The translations under genes and the position numbers were made by a program. DNA of 64,000 bases from Candidatus Paceibacterota bacterium (GTDB taxonomy: Bacteria; Verrucomicrobiota; Verrucomicrobiia; Limisphaerales; UBA8199), in contig DAOTCE010000022.1 in the NCBI GenBank assembly GCA_035452965.1, positions 20,107 to 84,106 of the forward strand, read 5' to 3'. This document shows, one piece after another, positions 19,577-28,089 of this stretch. The notes under the pieces are model-generated. The model worked only from the letters and a program-made list of their open reading frames with translations, was not told where the DNA came from and did no database searches. The first letter of the stretch is position 1. The number at the start of each line of letters is the position of its first letter.

Positions 19577-19617
19577 CACCGTATCCTCACCGTATCCACA
19601 CCGTATCCACACCGTAG
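19577..19617. repeat. 11-bp tandem repeat (CACCGTATCCA), about 3.7 copies
   Basis: Units start at 19577, 19588, 19599 and 19610 with the pattern CACCGTATCC(T/A); the last breaks off as CACCGTAG. The same CACCGT word recurs with an 11-bp step immediately downstream of both palindromic elements near 51.8 and 60.3 kb, so this array is probably related to them. Confidence 0.9.
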
Positions 19618-19737
19618 GTTCAATTACCTAACCCACTGGAGTCAGCCGACTTACGCGAATTCACGACTCCATCCGAAACAGCGTCTCCGAGGCTGCCAAC
19701 GGCCGAACCCATCATAAGTGCGGCATCCGCCGGCCCG

Positions 19738-20256
19738 GTGGACCGAGAGTTGTTCAGCCAGCACGACGGCATAGCTTTTAGAGGGTTCGTCAGCCTAGCC
19801 GGTGAAGCAGGCTCCGGAGACCGGCTTCCGGGCGGTGTATTCGAAGCGGGGCAGTTTGAGATGGCTCATTTGGGTCCAGTAATGCGGGATGTCCTGTAGG
19901 TATTGGGTGTCGGTGGAGTGCCGAGCAAAGAGCCGCCAGAGCCTTTTGATGGAGCGCAGTTGCTTCTTAGTAGCAGGTTTCTTTTTGCGTGGGCGCACCA
20001 GACCCGGCTTTTAACGCAGAACTCGGACCATGGCGTTGGGGCTGCAAGGTAAGGCGAACTCGTGGTGGAGGCGTTCAGCGCCGAAGCCGGTTTGTCGGCG
20101 CAGTTTGACAATCTGGACTTCCCAAGTCGCAGAGATCTGCTGAGGGCAGTGCTTGGGCCGGCGGCTCCGTTCGGCCAAAGACCAAGGCTAGCCGGGCTGG
20201 TAACGACGCAGCTCATCCTTGCGCCGACTACTCAACACTTTGATCTTTACAGGGGG
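19738..20256 (-). pseudogene. Decayed integrase-type (IS481/IS3-like) transposase, N-terminal half
   Basis: Reading the minus strand in one frame gives a recognisable helix-turn-helix and DDE-transposase N-terminus: VKIKVLSSRRKDELRRY, then a stop, then WSLAERSRRPKHC, IVKLRRQTGFGAERLHHEF, another stop, then LVRPRKKKPATKKQLRSIK, STDTQYLQDIPHYW, LPRFEYTARKPVSGACFTG, a third stop, and ADEPSKSYAVVLAE. The Asp of STDT is in the place of the first catalytic residue of the rve/DDE core. Three in-frame stops and loss of the remaining core show that it is dead. No terminal inverted repeats were found. Confidence 0.75.
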
Positions 20257-20350
20257 TCACGATGTGCCCAGCCCTTCCCAACTCAATGCCAAAACTCACT
20301 TGTTACCGGAAACCGCATTTGATATTATCCGGCTCAGGTAAGCTGTCGCC

Positions 20351-23300
20351 ATGAAGATCCCTCCGCGCCCATGCTGCTGCTGCCGGATAGCTTCTGCAAC
20401 AAGGAAGCAAGCCCTGGAACCTAAACTGAACTCACTCGTCCTTGCCGTCGCGTGCCTGACCTTACTTTGCTCCGCGCCCATTGGTCTGCGGGCCGCGACC
20501 ATTGCCGTCACCAGCACCGCCGATAGCGGCCCGGGCACCTTGCGCAATGCACTGGCTGGCGCCGCCAATGGCGACACCATTGACGTCACCGGCCTCTCCG
20601 GCACGATCACGCTGACCAGCGGCCAACTGACTGTTTCCAATAGCGTGACCCTCCTCGGCCCCGGTGCCGGCACGTTGACCGTGAGCGGCAACCACGCCTC
20701 CCGCGTGTTCGACGTCACCGGCACCAACGTGACCATCCGCGGGCTGGCGATCGCCAACGGCCAGGGGGCCGTCGACGGCGCCGGCCTCAGGACCGGTGGT
20801 CCTGTGGGCAGCATCGTCACGCTCAGCGACTGCGTCGTCACCAACAACACCACGTCGCTCGGCAGCGCCGGCATCTTCAACAGCGCGGGGGTAACTCTAA
20901 CCCTCAGCAACTGCACCATCGCCGGCAATAGTGCTCCGAGCGGCAACGCCGGCGGCATCTACAACGGCAATGGCACAGTCACCCTCACCGCCTGCACCGT
21001 CAGCGGCAACTTCGCCTACTATGTCGGCGGCGGGATCTTTAACGACGGGGCTGCGGGTGGCGCGACCCTGACGATCACCGCCAGCACCATCAGCAGCAAC
21101 TCGGCGTATTCGGGTGGCGGCGTCCTCAACTACGGCCAGTCCGGCAGCGCGATGTTGACCATCAGCGCCAGCACGTTGAGTGGCAACTCGGCCTACTCCT
21201 ACGGGGGCGGCGCCATCTACAACAACGGCTGGTCCGGAAACGGGACAGTGCGGATCAACGCCAGCACCATTAGCAGCAATTCGGCCGCGTACGGCGGCGC
21301 CATCTTCAACGACGTTTCCGGTGGTGTCGCCCTGGTGCAGATGGGCGACACGATCCTGGCCGCCGGCAGCCGGGGCGCGAACGTCTCCAACAGCGGCGGC
21401 ACGATCACCTCCGCCGGCTACAACCTCAGCAGTGACAACGCGGCCGGCTTCCTCACCGGGCCCGGCGACCGGACCAACACCGACCCGCTGCTGGGCCCGT
21501 TGCAGGACAACGGCGGCCCGACGTGGACGCACGCGCTCCTGACGAACAGCCCGGCCATTGACCAGGGCAAAAGCAATGCCATCACCAACCTGGCCCGCGC
21601 CACGGACCAGCGCGGGCTGTCCAACATTTCGGACTTCCCGGCCGTCACCAACGCCGCGGGCGGCGACGGCAGCGACATCGGCGCTCTTGAGGTGCAAAAC
21701 ACCCCGGTGCCGTCCATCCCCGCCGCTGCCTACACCTTCAGTACGCTGGCGGGAAGGTCGTGGTGGGGCAGCGCCGACGGCGTGGGCGACCAGGCGCAGT
21801 TCAGCTATCCTAGTGGCATCACGGCGGACAGTGCGGGCAACCTCTATGTGACGGATTCCGGCAACAGCACGATCCGGAAGATTACCCCCGCCGGGGTAGT
21901 GAGCACCATCGCCGGCCTGGCCGGAATGCTGGGCGGCAGCGCGGACGGCATCGGCAGCAATGCGCGATTCTCCGGCCCCTCCAGCATCGCGGCGGACAGC
22001 GCGGGCAATCTCTTTGTGGCGGATACAGGCAACAGCACGATTCGAAAGGTCACCCCCACCGGGGTGGTGAGCACAGTTGCCGGTCTGGCCGGCGATGCCG
22101 GCACCAACGACGGCATTGGCGGTAACGCGCGATTCTATAACCCCCGGGGCATCACGGTGGACAGCACGGGCAATCTCTTTGTGGCAGATTGCAACAACCA
22201 CACGATTCGGAAGATCACTCCGGTGGGAACCAACTGGGTGGTGAGCACGCTGGCCGGTCAGGCCGGGCAGGAGGGTTCCAACGACGGCACGAACAGCAAC
22301 GCGGGGTTCCACAGCCCTCATGGCATCACGGTGGACGGCGCCGGCAACCTCTATGTGGCAGATATGAATAATGGCACGATTCGGAAGGTCACTCCGGCAG
22401 GGACCAACTGGGTCGTGAGCACCATTGCTGGCCAGGTTTACAGTTGCAGCGGCGCTGACGGCACGAATACCGACGCGCGATTCTGCAATCCCGAAGGCAT
22501 CACGGCCGACAGCGCGGGCAATCTCTATGTGGCGGATTCACGCAACGACACCATTCGGAAGATTACCCCCGAAGGAACCAACTGGGTGGTGAGCACCCTG
22601 GCCGGCTTGGCTCAAACCGAGGGCAGCGCCAACGGCACCGGCAGCGACGCGCGATTCGACTCGCCCTCTGCTCTCACTGTGGACAGCGCGGGCAACCTCT
22701 TTGTGGCCGATACGGAGAACCACACGATTCGGACGGTCACCTCCGCCGGAGTGGTGACCACCCTCGCCGGTTCGGCCGTGGGTCATGAGAGCGGCTCCGA
22801 TGACGGCACCGGCAGCAACGCGCGATTTTACTTCCCCGCTGGCATCGCGGTGAACAGCGCCGGCAATCTCTTCGTCACGGATTCAGCCAACAACACGATC
22901 CGAACGATTACCTCCGCCGGGGTGGTAAACACCTTGGCCGGGTCGGCCGGAACCAACGGCAGCGCCGACGGAGCCGGCGGCCACGCGCGCTTTGATCGCC
23001 CCGGCGGCATCTCGTTGGACGGCGCGGGCAATCTCTTTGTGGCGGATACAGCCAACCATACCGTTCGGAAGGTTACCTCCGCCGGGATGGTGAGCACCAT
23101 TGCCGGTGTGGCCGGAACCAACGGCACCGCCGACGGCACGGGCAGCAACGCGCGATTCGACACGCCGTGGGGCATCGCCAGGGACCTCGCGGGCAATTGC
23201 TACGTGGCGGACAGTGCGAACTTCACGATTCGGAAGCTGTCTCCCGTTGGCACCAACTGGGCCGTGAGCACCATCGCCGGCCTGGCTGGAGCTGAGGGCA

Positions 23301-25606
23301 CCGCCGACGGCACGGGCAGCGACGCTCGATTCGGAGGCGCTTATGGCATCACGGTGGACAATGCGGGGAAAGTTTACGTGGTGGATACCGGGAACAAAAC
23401 CATCCGGAAGCTCAGTCCCATTGGTACCAACTGGGTGGTGAACACATTGGCCGGTCAGCCAGGCATGTGGGGCACCAACGACGGCCCGGGCAGCAGCGCA
23501 CAATTCGCGCAGCCCATCGGCATCGCGGTGGACGGCGCGGGCAATCTCTTTGTGTCGGACTACTGGACGATCCGGAAGATCACCCCCGTCGGCACTAACT
23601 GGGTGGTCAGCACCATCGGTGGTCTGCCCTACAACTACGGCAGCACCGATGGCACCGGCCAGGACGCCAGGTTCTACTATCCCATGGGCATCGCGGTGGA
23701 CGACGCGGGCAACCTGTATCTGGCAGACGGCTTCAACAACCTCATTCGCAAGGCTTTGTTCACGTCGTATGGCGCGGCCAACGCGATGGCCTTCACTCCG
23801 CCGCCGATGAGCGGGCAGTTGGTGGTAAAGCTGCTACCGGCCGAAGCCAAGGGCCAGTGGCGGTTTGGGTGGGACCAGTTCTGGCGCAACACCGGCGACG
23901 TCGTATCCAACCTCGTGCCGGGCAATTATCCCGTGGTGTTCCGCGACGTGCCCGGTTACCTCGCCTATCCCCCTACCACTTCGGTGGCCGTGCTCCCCAA
24001 TGCCACGAGCTATCTGACCAACCAGTATCTGCCCACGTTCGCGCCGGATGTGGGCGGCACCGGTTCGCTCATGGTGGGCATCGGCCCGAACCGGCCCCCC
24101 GGCGCGGGCTGGCGGTTCATTGGCGAGACGGCCTGGCGCGCCGCTTACACCAACGTCTCGGGGTTGCTGCCGGACACCTATTACGTCGAGTTTGCGCCGG
24201 TAAGCGGCTGGTCCCGCCCGCTGAGCCTGGCGGCCCAGGTCTCTGGTGGCCAGCAATCGGTGGTGACGGCAAACTATACGTTCGCCCAGACACCGCCGAG
24301 TGGCGTCATGTTGCCGCACCCGGTTCCGGCCACCAACATCAACGACCTGGCCACCTGTCCCTTTGGTTACAACGGCCAATTGCTCACCGACATGGGCTAC
24401 GGCAGCGGGGTGGCGGTGGATGCCAACGTGGTGCTGACCGCGGCGCACCTCGTCTTCAACGATTTCGCCCTTGCCTACGCGGAGCATGCCTACTGGTTCT
24501 TCCAGCGCCAAGCCGGCGTGTTCGAGCCGGAGCCGATGGCCGCGCGCGGCTGGTACATGTTGAGCGGCTACGCCTCCCAGCGCACCAACGACTTGCTGGG
24601 CGGCTTGAGCCCCGAGCAGTCCAGCCCGCAGTCGCGCAACCTGGACGTGGCAGCGTTGTATTTCCCGTCCCCCGTGGCAGGCGGAGGCTATGGCGGCTAC
24701 CTGCCGTCCGACGCCGAACCCAACATTTGGCTGACGGGCACCACGCTCAAGATGCTCGTGGGCTATCCCGTGGACGGGTCGCAGTTGGGCGACGCGAGCA
24801 TCGTGCCGGGGCAGATGTACCAGACCGAGCCGCAACCCTATCCGTTGACCCTGGCCACTGATCCCGTGCCGGGCCAGCAGGTTTACGTTGCCCCCTGGTT
24901 CCTGAGCTACCCGGGCAACAGCGGCGGCCCGCTGTACGTGCAAATGAACGGCTATTACTATCCGGCCGGCGTGTATTTGGGGACGCTGTATAACGGCACT
25001 CAACCGTATGCCTCGCTGGTGCGGGCGATTGACAGCGCGGTAGTGAACCTGATCACCAACGCGGCAATGCTGGGCGACGCTGGCACCAACTACACCGGCG
25101 GCGGGGTGATCACGATCACCGTCGGCGGTGGCAGCGGCAGCCTCGCCTACTTGCAGGTGAACCTTGGCCCGCCCGCCGCGGTCGCTGGCGGCGCGGCATG
25201 GCGGCGGCAAGGAACCGCTGACTGGTGCGGCAACTCGCCGTTCACGGTCACGGTCCCGCAGGGCGGATCGGCGGCGCTCGAGTTCAAGCCCGTCGCCGGC
25301 TGGAACCTGCCGTCGGCCCAGGCCATCACCCTCACCCTCGGTCAACTGACCACAGCCTCCGCGCTCTACACCCAGTCCACGCCGGTTCGGCTGAGCGATC
25401 CGCGCGTGCTGCCCGATGGCGCCCTGGCCATGACGCTGGAGGGGGTCCTGGGCTGCGTCTATTCGATCACGGGCTCAACTAACCTGCTTGAGCCGCTGAC
25501 AAACTGGGCGGAGGTCCTGCGCCTGACCAACTCGACCGGCCAAACCGCCTTCACCAACCCGCCTCCACCCGCCACCCCCTTCTATTACCGCGCCAAACAA
25601 CTCTGA
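20351..25606 (+). CDS. Giant secreted beta-helix / NHL-repeat / trypsin-fold protease (paralogue 1)
   Basis: 1751 aa. After a signal peptide (about residues 28-48) come four blocks. (1) About 50-450 is a right-handed beta-helix of the polymorphic-outer-membrane type with Asn/Ser ladders (TLSNCTIAGNSA, ASTISSNSA). (2) About 460-1133 holds twelve NHL-type repeats of 52-60 residues (STIAG...DG...ARF..P.GI..D..GNL.VAD..N.TIRK). (3) About 1135-1330 holds PEGA-like repeats (GQWRFGWDQFWRN, GAGWRFIGETAWR). (4) About 1336-1575 is a trypsin-fold protease with the triad in VVLTAAHLVF (His), NLDVAALYF (Asp) and YPGNSGGPLY (Ser). A Gly-rich/PEGA-like part and the module ending FYYRAKQL close it. It is probably an exported surface enzyme, with targets unknown. 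Two paralogues follow at 28090 and 32260. Confidence 0.85.
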   Translation: MKIPPRPCCCCRIASATRKQALEPKLNSLVLAVACLTLLCSAPIGLRAATIAVTSTADSGPGTLRNALAGAANGDTIDVTGLSGTITLTSGQLTVSNSVTLLGPGAGTLTVSGNHASRVFDVTGTNVTIRGLAIANGQGAVDGAGLRTGGPVGSIVTLSDCVVTNNTTSLGSAGIFNSAGVTLTLSNCTIAGNSAPSGNAGGIYNGNGTVTLTACTVSGNFAYYVGGGIFNDGAAGGATLTITASTISSNSAYSGGGVLNYGQSGSAMLTISASTLSGNSAYSYGGGAIYNNGWSGNGTVRINASTISSNSAAYGGAIFNDVSGGVALVQMGDTILAAGSRGANVSNSGGTITSAGYNLSSDNAAGFLTGPGDRTNTDPLLGPLQDNGGPTWTHALLTNSPAIDQGKSNAITNLARATDQRGLSNISDFPAVTNAAGGDGSDIGALEVQNTPVPSIPAAAYTFSTLAGRSWWGSADGVGDQAQFSYPSGITADSAGNLYVTDSGNSTIRKITPAGVVSTIAGLAGMLGGSADGIGSNARFSGPSSIAADSAGNLFVADTGNSTIRKVTPTGVVSTVAGLAGDAGTNDGIGGNARFYNPRGITVDSTGNLFVADCNNHTIRKITPVGTNWVVSTLAGQAGQEGSNDGTNSNAGFHSPHGITVDGAGNLYVADMNNGTIRKVTPAGTNWVVSTIAGQVYSCSGADGTNTDARFCNPEGITADSAGNLYVADSRNDTIRKITPEGTNWVVSTLAGLAQTEGSANGTGSDARFDSPSALTVDSAGNLFVADTENHTIRTVTSAGVVTTLAGSAVGHESGSDDGTGSNARFYFPAGIAVNSAGNLFVTDSANNTIRTITSAGVVNTLAGSAGTNGSADGAGGHARFDRPGGISLDGAGNLFVADTANHTVRKVTSAGMVSTIAGVAGTNGTADGTGSNARFDTPWGIARDLAGNCYVADSANFTIRKLSPVGTNWAVSTIAGLAGAEGTADGTGSDARFGGAYGITVDNAGKVYVVDTGNKTIRKLSPIGTNWVVNTLAGQPGMWGTNDGPGSSAQFAQPIGIAVDGAGNLFVSDYWTIRKITPVGTNWVVSTIGGLPYNYGSTDGTGQDARFYYPMGIAVDDAGNLYLADGFNNLIRKALFTSYGAANAMAFTPPPMSGQLVVKLLPAEAKGQWRFGWDQFWRNTGDVVSNLVPGNYPVVFRDVPGYLAYPPTTSVAVLPNATSYLTNQYLPTFAPDVGGTGSLMVGIGPNRPPGAGWRFIGETAWRAAYTNVSGLLPDTYYVEFAPVSGWSRPLSLAAQVSGGQQSVVTANYTFAQTPPSGVMLPHPVPATNINDLATCPFGYNGQLLTDMGYGSGVAVDANVVLTAAHLVFNDFALAYAEHAYWFFQRQAGVFEPEPMAARGWYMLSGYASQRTNDLLGGLSPEQSSPQSRNLDVAALYFPSPVAGGGYGGYLPSDAEPNIWLTGTTLKMLVGYPVDGSQLGDASIVPGQMYQTEPQPYPLTLATDPVPGQQVYVAPWFLSYPGNSGGPLYVQMNGYYYPAGVYLGTLYNGTQPYASLVRAIDSAVVNLITNAAMLGDAGTNYTGGGVITITVGGGSGSLAYLQVNLGPPAAVAGGAAWRRQGTADWCGNSPFTVTVPQGGSAALEFKPVAGWNLPSAQAITLTLGQLTTASALYTQSTPVRLSDPRVLPDGALAMTLEGVLGCVYSITGSTNLLEPLTNWAEVLRLTNSTGQTAFTNPPPPATPFYYRAKQL

Positions 25607-26013
25607 ACCTCGAAGACCTGATCGCTCAAGGTGAGCCAGGCAAGGCCAAGGCTGATATACGTTCCTGGAACAGAGGCGGTATCGTGATGGACTGATGGAC
25701 CTTGCGGTCGCTTTTTCCTTGCCGGCGGGAGGGCACCTCTATATCCATATCCTATCCAAACCGATAAGGCAGATGTGTGCGTAGGTTGAGGCAGCGGATG
25801 ATTGGACTAAGCGAGTGCCGGAAGTGCGGGATGTCGCCCGTTATCTCAGGCCCGTGTGGTGTTCCCCGAGAAGTCCTTCGTCGGTCTTACGATCCATCTC
25901 CCAATCTTCCCTTCTGCTGGAGCGCACAAATGCGACCAAATGGTTCGAGCTGGTGTGCTCGACCTCCAAGTGACAGTCGGCGGCTGCATAAGCCTGCCTT
26001 CCCGTTGAAACCA
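25607..26013. other. Intergenic region before the YQGRL/protease gene set
   Basis: 407 nt. No gene, RNA or repeat that I can support. An open frame continues upstream of the 26014 gene, but the signal peptide at 26014 shows that it is untranslated. The AT-richer stretch TATATCCATATCC near 25740 could hold a promoter, but the match is poor. Confidence 0.5.
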
Positions 26014-27060
26014 ATGAAGACTAGAATCTGCCCCGCCCTCATCCTTGCGACTCTTGTGTTTGCTGGTACCGCCTGCGCTCAAGGGGTTCCGCCACTGGTC
26101 AACTACCAGGGCCGGCTCTCGAACCCGGACGGTACGCCGCTGGCTACCGCCGACTACCAGCTCACCTTCAACATCTACGACTCCGCCACCAATAGCACGG
26201 GCCTAGTCTGGGGACCGCAGGTGTTTGACGGTCAGGCCGAACAGGGTCACGGGCCGCGGATTCCCGTCGTCCAGGGCTACTTCAACGTCATGCTCGGCCC
26301 GGTGGACACCAGCAACCGTTCCCTCGCCGATGCTTTCTATGCCACCAACCGCTTCGTCGAAGTCACCGTCAGCAACCACGCGCCGGTCCTACCGCGCCAG
26401 CAGATCCTGAGCACGCCCTACGCCTTCCAAGCCGGCAACGCGGCGAAGCTTACAGGATATGATTGGAGCGCTTTGTTTGGGACGAACAACCCGGCAGATG
26501 GAAAGGTGGACGGCTCGCGCATCGTGTCCAACAGCATCACGGCAGCGCAACTGGCAACCATGACAATTACCTCGAACCAGATCGCGACCGGTTCTATATC
26601 TCCGGACCGCCTGGCGCTCTCAGTTCTAGGAACGAATGTTCCGGCTGGCGGGCTCGCTGTCAGTGACTCCTGCGGCTGGTTCACGAGCCCAACTCCAACG
26701 ACCCCAACCGTCGTAAGCAACTTCACTGTGAGCATCACCACGAGCGGAAACCCCGTGGAGGTGTCCTTTGTGTCGGATGGCAGCACGAATCTGGCGTCCT
26801 TTGCCGCTTCAACATGCAGCGGCGCTCCGATAGTTCAACTGCGCTTGCTCCGGGACCTGCTTCTCGTCGGAGATCAGGAGCTCTATGTCAACGGGAGCGT
26901 TGCGGGTGGGGTTGATCGCATCTGGGCACCTCCTGGCGCGTTCAAATTCCTGGATTCTCCTCCGCCCGGCCCCCACACGTACCAAGTCCAGTTTTTGGTG
27001 AACTCAACCTGTTCTGTCGGTAGCGCCCGTTACATCCGCATGCTCGCTCGTGAACTCTAA
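26014..27060 (+). CDS. Secreted 'YQGRL' family protein, copy 1
   Basis: 348 aa from ATG 26014, which opens a signal peptide (MKTRICPALILATLVFAGTACA). The next 140 residues contain VNYQGRLSNPDGTPLATADY, LTFNIYDSA, GLVWGPQVFDGQ, VVQGYFNVMLGPVD and LPRQQILSTPYAFQAGNAAKL, a module common in secreted proteins of Verrucomicrobia and Planctomycetes and reminiscent of tail-fibre-like N-termini. The C-terminal half (about 165-348) is beta-rich and unrelated to most of its neighbour. It is followed directly by a second copy at 27083 and then by a protease paralogue, suggesting one transcript. Function unknown; a structural or adhesive role is likely. Confidence 0.75.
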   Translation: MKTRICPALILATLVFAGTACAQGVPPLVNYQGRLSNPDGTPLATADYQLTFNIYDSATNSTGLVWGPQVFDGQAEQGHGPRIPVVQGYFNVMLGPVDTSNRSLADAFYATNRFVEVTVSNHAPVLPRQQILSTPYAFQAGNAAKLTGYDWSALFGTNNPADGKVDGSRIVSNSITAAQLATMTITSNQIATGSISPDRLALSVLGTNVPAGGLAVSDSCGWFTSPTPTTPTVVSNFTVSITTSGNPVEVSFVSDGSTNLASFAASTCSGAPIVQLRLLRDLLLVGDQELYVNGSVAGGVDRIWAPPGAFKFLDSPPPGPHTYQVQFLVNSTCSVGSARYIRMLAREL

Positions 27061-27082
27061 CGCCTGGTTGGTTTCCAAAGCT

Positions 27083-28087
27083 ATGATCTCAAACCACTTT
27101 CGTCCGGTCGCTCTCGCCGCTTGGCTCTGCTCAGTGTTTATCGTTACTGCACAATCCGTCCCAGCCCTGGTGAATTACCAGGGCCGGCTGTCGAATCCGG
27201 ACGGCTCGCCCTTGGCCACCGCCGACTACCAGCTCACCTTCAACATCTACGACTCGGCCACCAACAGCACTGGCCTGGTCTGGGGGCCGCAGGTGTTCGA
27301 CGGCCAGATTGGCCAGGGCCACGCTGCGCGCATCCCCGTCGTCCAAGGCTACTTCAACGTCATGCTGGGCCCGGTGGACAGCAACGGCGCCTCGTTAGCC
27401 AACGCCTTCAACGCCACCAACCGCTACGTTGAAATCACCGTCAGCAACCGCTCTCCGATCCTGCCGCGCCAGCAGATTCTGAGCGCTCCATATGCCTTGC
27501 AGGCCGGCAATGCGGCGAAGCTGGCAGGCTATGATTGGAGTGCGGTGTTCGGCATCAACGACCCTCTCAACGGCAGGATTGCCGGCACCAACCTGGCCGA
27601 TGGTACGGTCTGGCCGTCGAAACTGGCGCCGCGAACGGGCAATCAGTCGGCACCACTGGGGGGCCTGGCGATCTCGACGAACGTGAGCCTCTCACCAGCA
27701 TATTTCGCAAACCCGGCTTCCGTGCCTGGACTGCAAGTGTCGCTGGTGACCTCGGGAAGGCCGGTCATGGTCTTTCTGACCAGCGGAGCGTCGGAAGGAG
27801 AGTATTCGTGCTTCTGGACGCAAGCCAGTGGAGGAGGTGCTTCGACGTATGGTGCCGTTTTGGCTTATCGCGGCTCGACCCACATCGGAACTGAGCAATT
27901 CACCTTCTATGACGGTATCAACGCCTATGCTGGATTCACCATGCCAACCTCGATGTTCCGGTTCCTGGATTTCTCTCCAGCCGGAACCAACACCTACACC
28001 ATCAAGTTGTGGTCTATCGGGGCTGGGGGAGATTCCCGCTACCAGGTTGGTCTTTCAAACGTTCGCTTGGCCGCAGTGGAGCTTTAG
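27083..28087 (+). CDS. Secreted 'YQGRL' family protein, copy 2
   Basis: 334 aa from ATG 27083, preferred over an in-frame GTG at 27050 because a signal peptide starts here (MISNHFRPVALAAWLCSVFIVTAQS). The module up to about residue 150 is nearly identical to copy 1 (NYQGRLSNPDG, ADYQLTFNIYDSATNSTG, GPQVFDGQ). The C-terminal half differs (YSCFWTQASGGGASTYG, FTFYDGINAYAGFTMPTSMF), although both end with a similar FRFLDFSP/FKFLDSPP turn. It starts 22 nt after copy 1 and ends 2 nt before the protease gene at 28090, so the three genes are very likely one operon. Confidence 0.75.
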   Translation: MISNHFRPVALAAWLCSVFIVTAQSVPALVNYQGRLSNPDGSPLATADYQLTFNIYDSATNSTGLVWGPQVFDGQIGQGHAARIPVVQGYFNVMLGPVDSNGASLANAFNATNRYVEITVSNRSPILPRQQILSAPYALQAGNAAKLAGYDWSAVFGINDPLNGRIAGTNLADGTVWPSKLAPRTGNQSAPLGGLAISTNVSLSPAYFANPASVPGLQVSLVTSGRPVMVFLTSGASEGEYSCFWTQASGGGASTYGAVLAYRGSTHIGTEQFTFYDGINAYAGFTMPTSMFRFLDFSPAGTNTYTIKLWSIGAGGDSRYQVGLSNVRLAAVEL

Positions 28088-28089
28088 TT

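Larger units (their letters stand above)
19304..20350. other. 1-kb non-coding stretch with repeat and transposase relic
   Basis: No intact gene was found. It holds an 11-bp tandem repeat (19577-19617) and a decayed transposase (about 19738-20256, minus strand), both listed separately. The remainder (19304-19570 and 19620-19735) shows nothing I can support. The promoter for the large gene at 20351 should lie near its right end; no clear consensus was seen. Confidence 0.6.

Noticed and set aside
25640..25880. Second transposase relic
   Set aside because: A short GDIPHF-like peptide on the minus strand recalls the relic at 19.8 kb, but the surrounding frame does not match.
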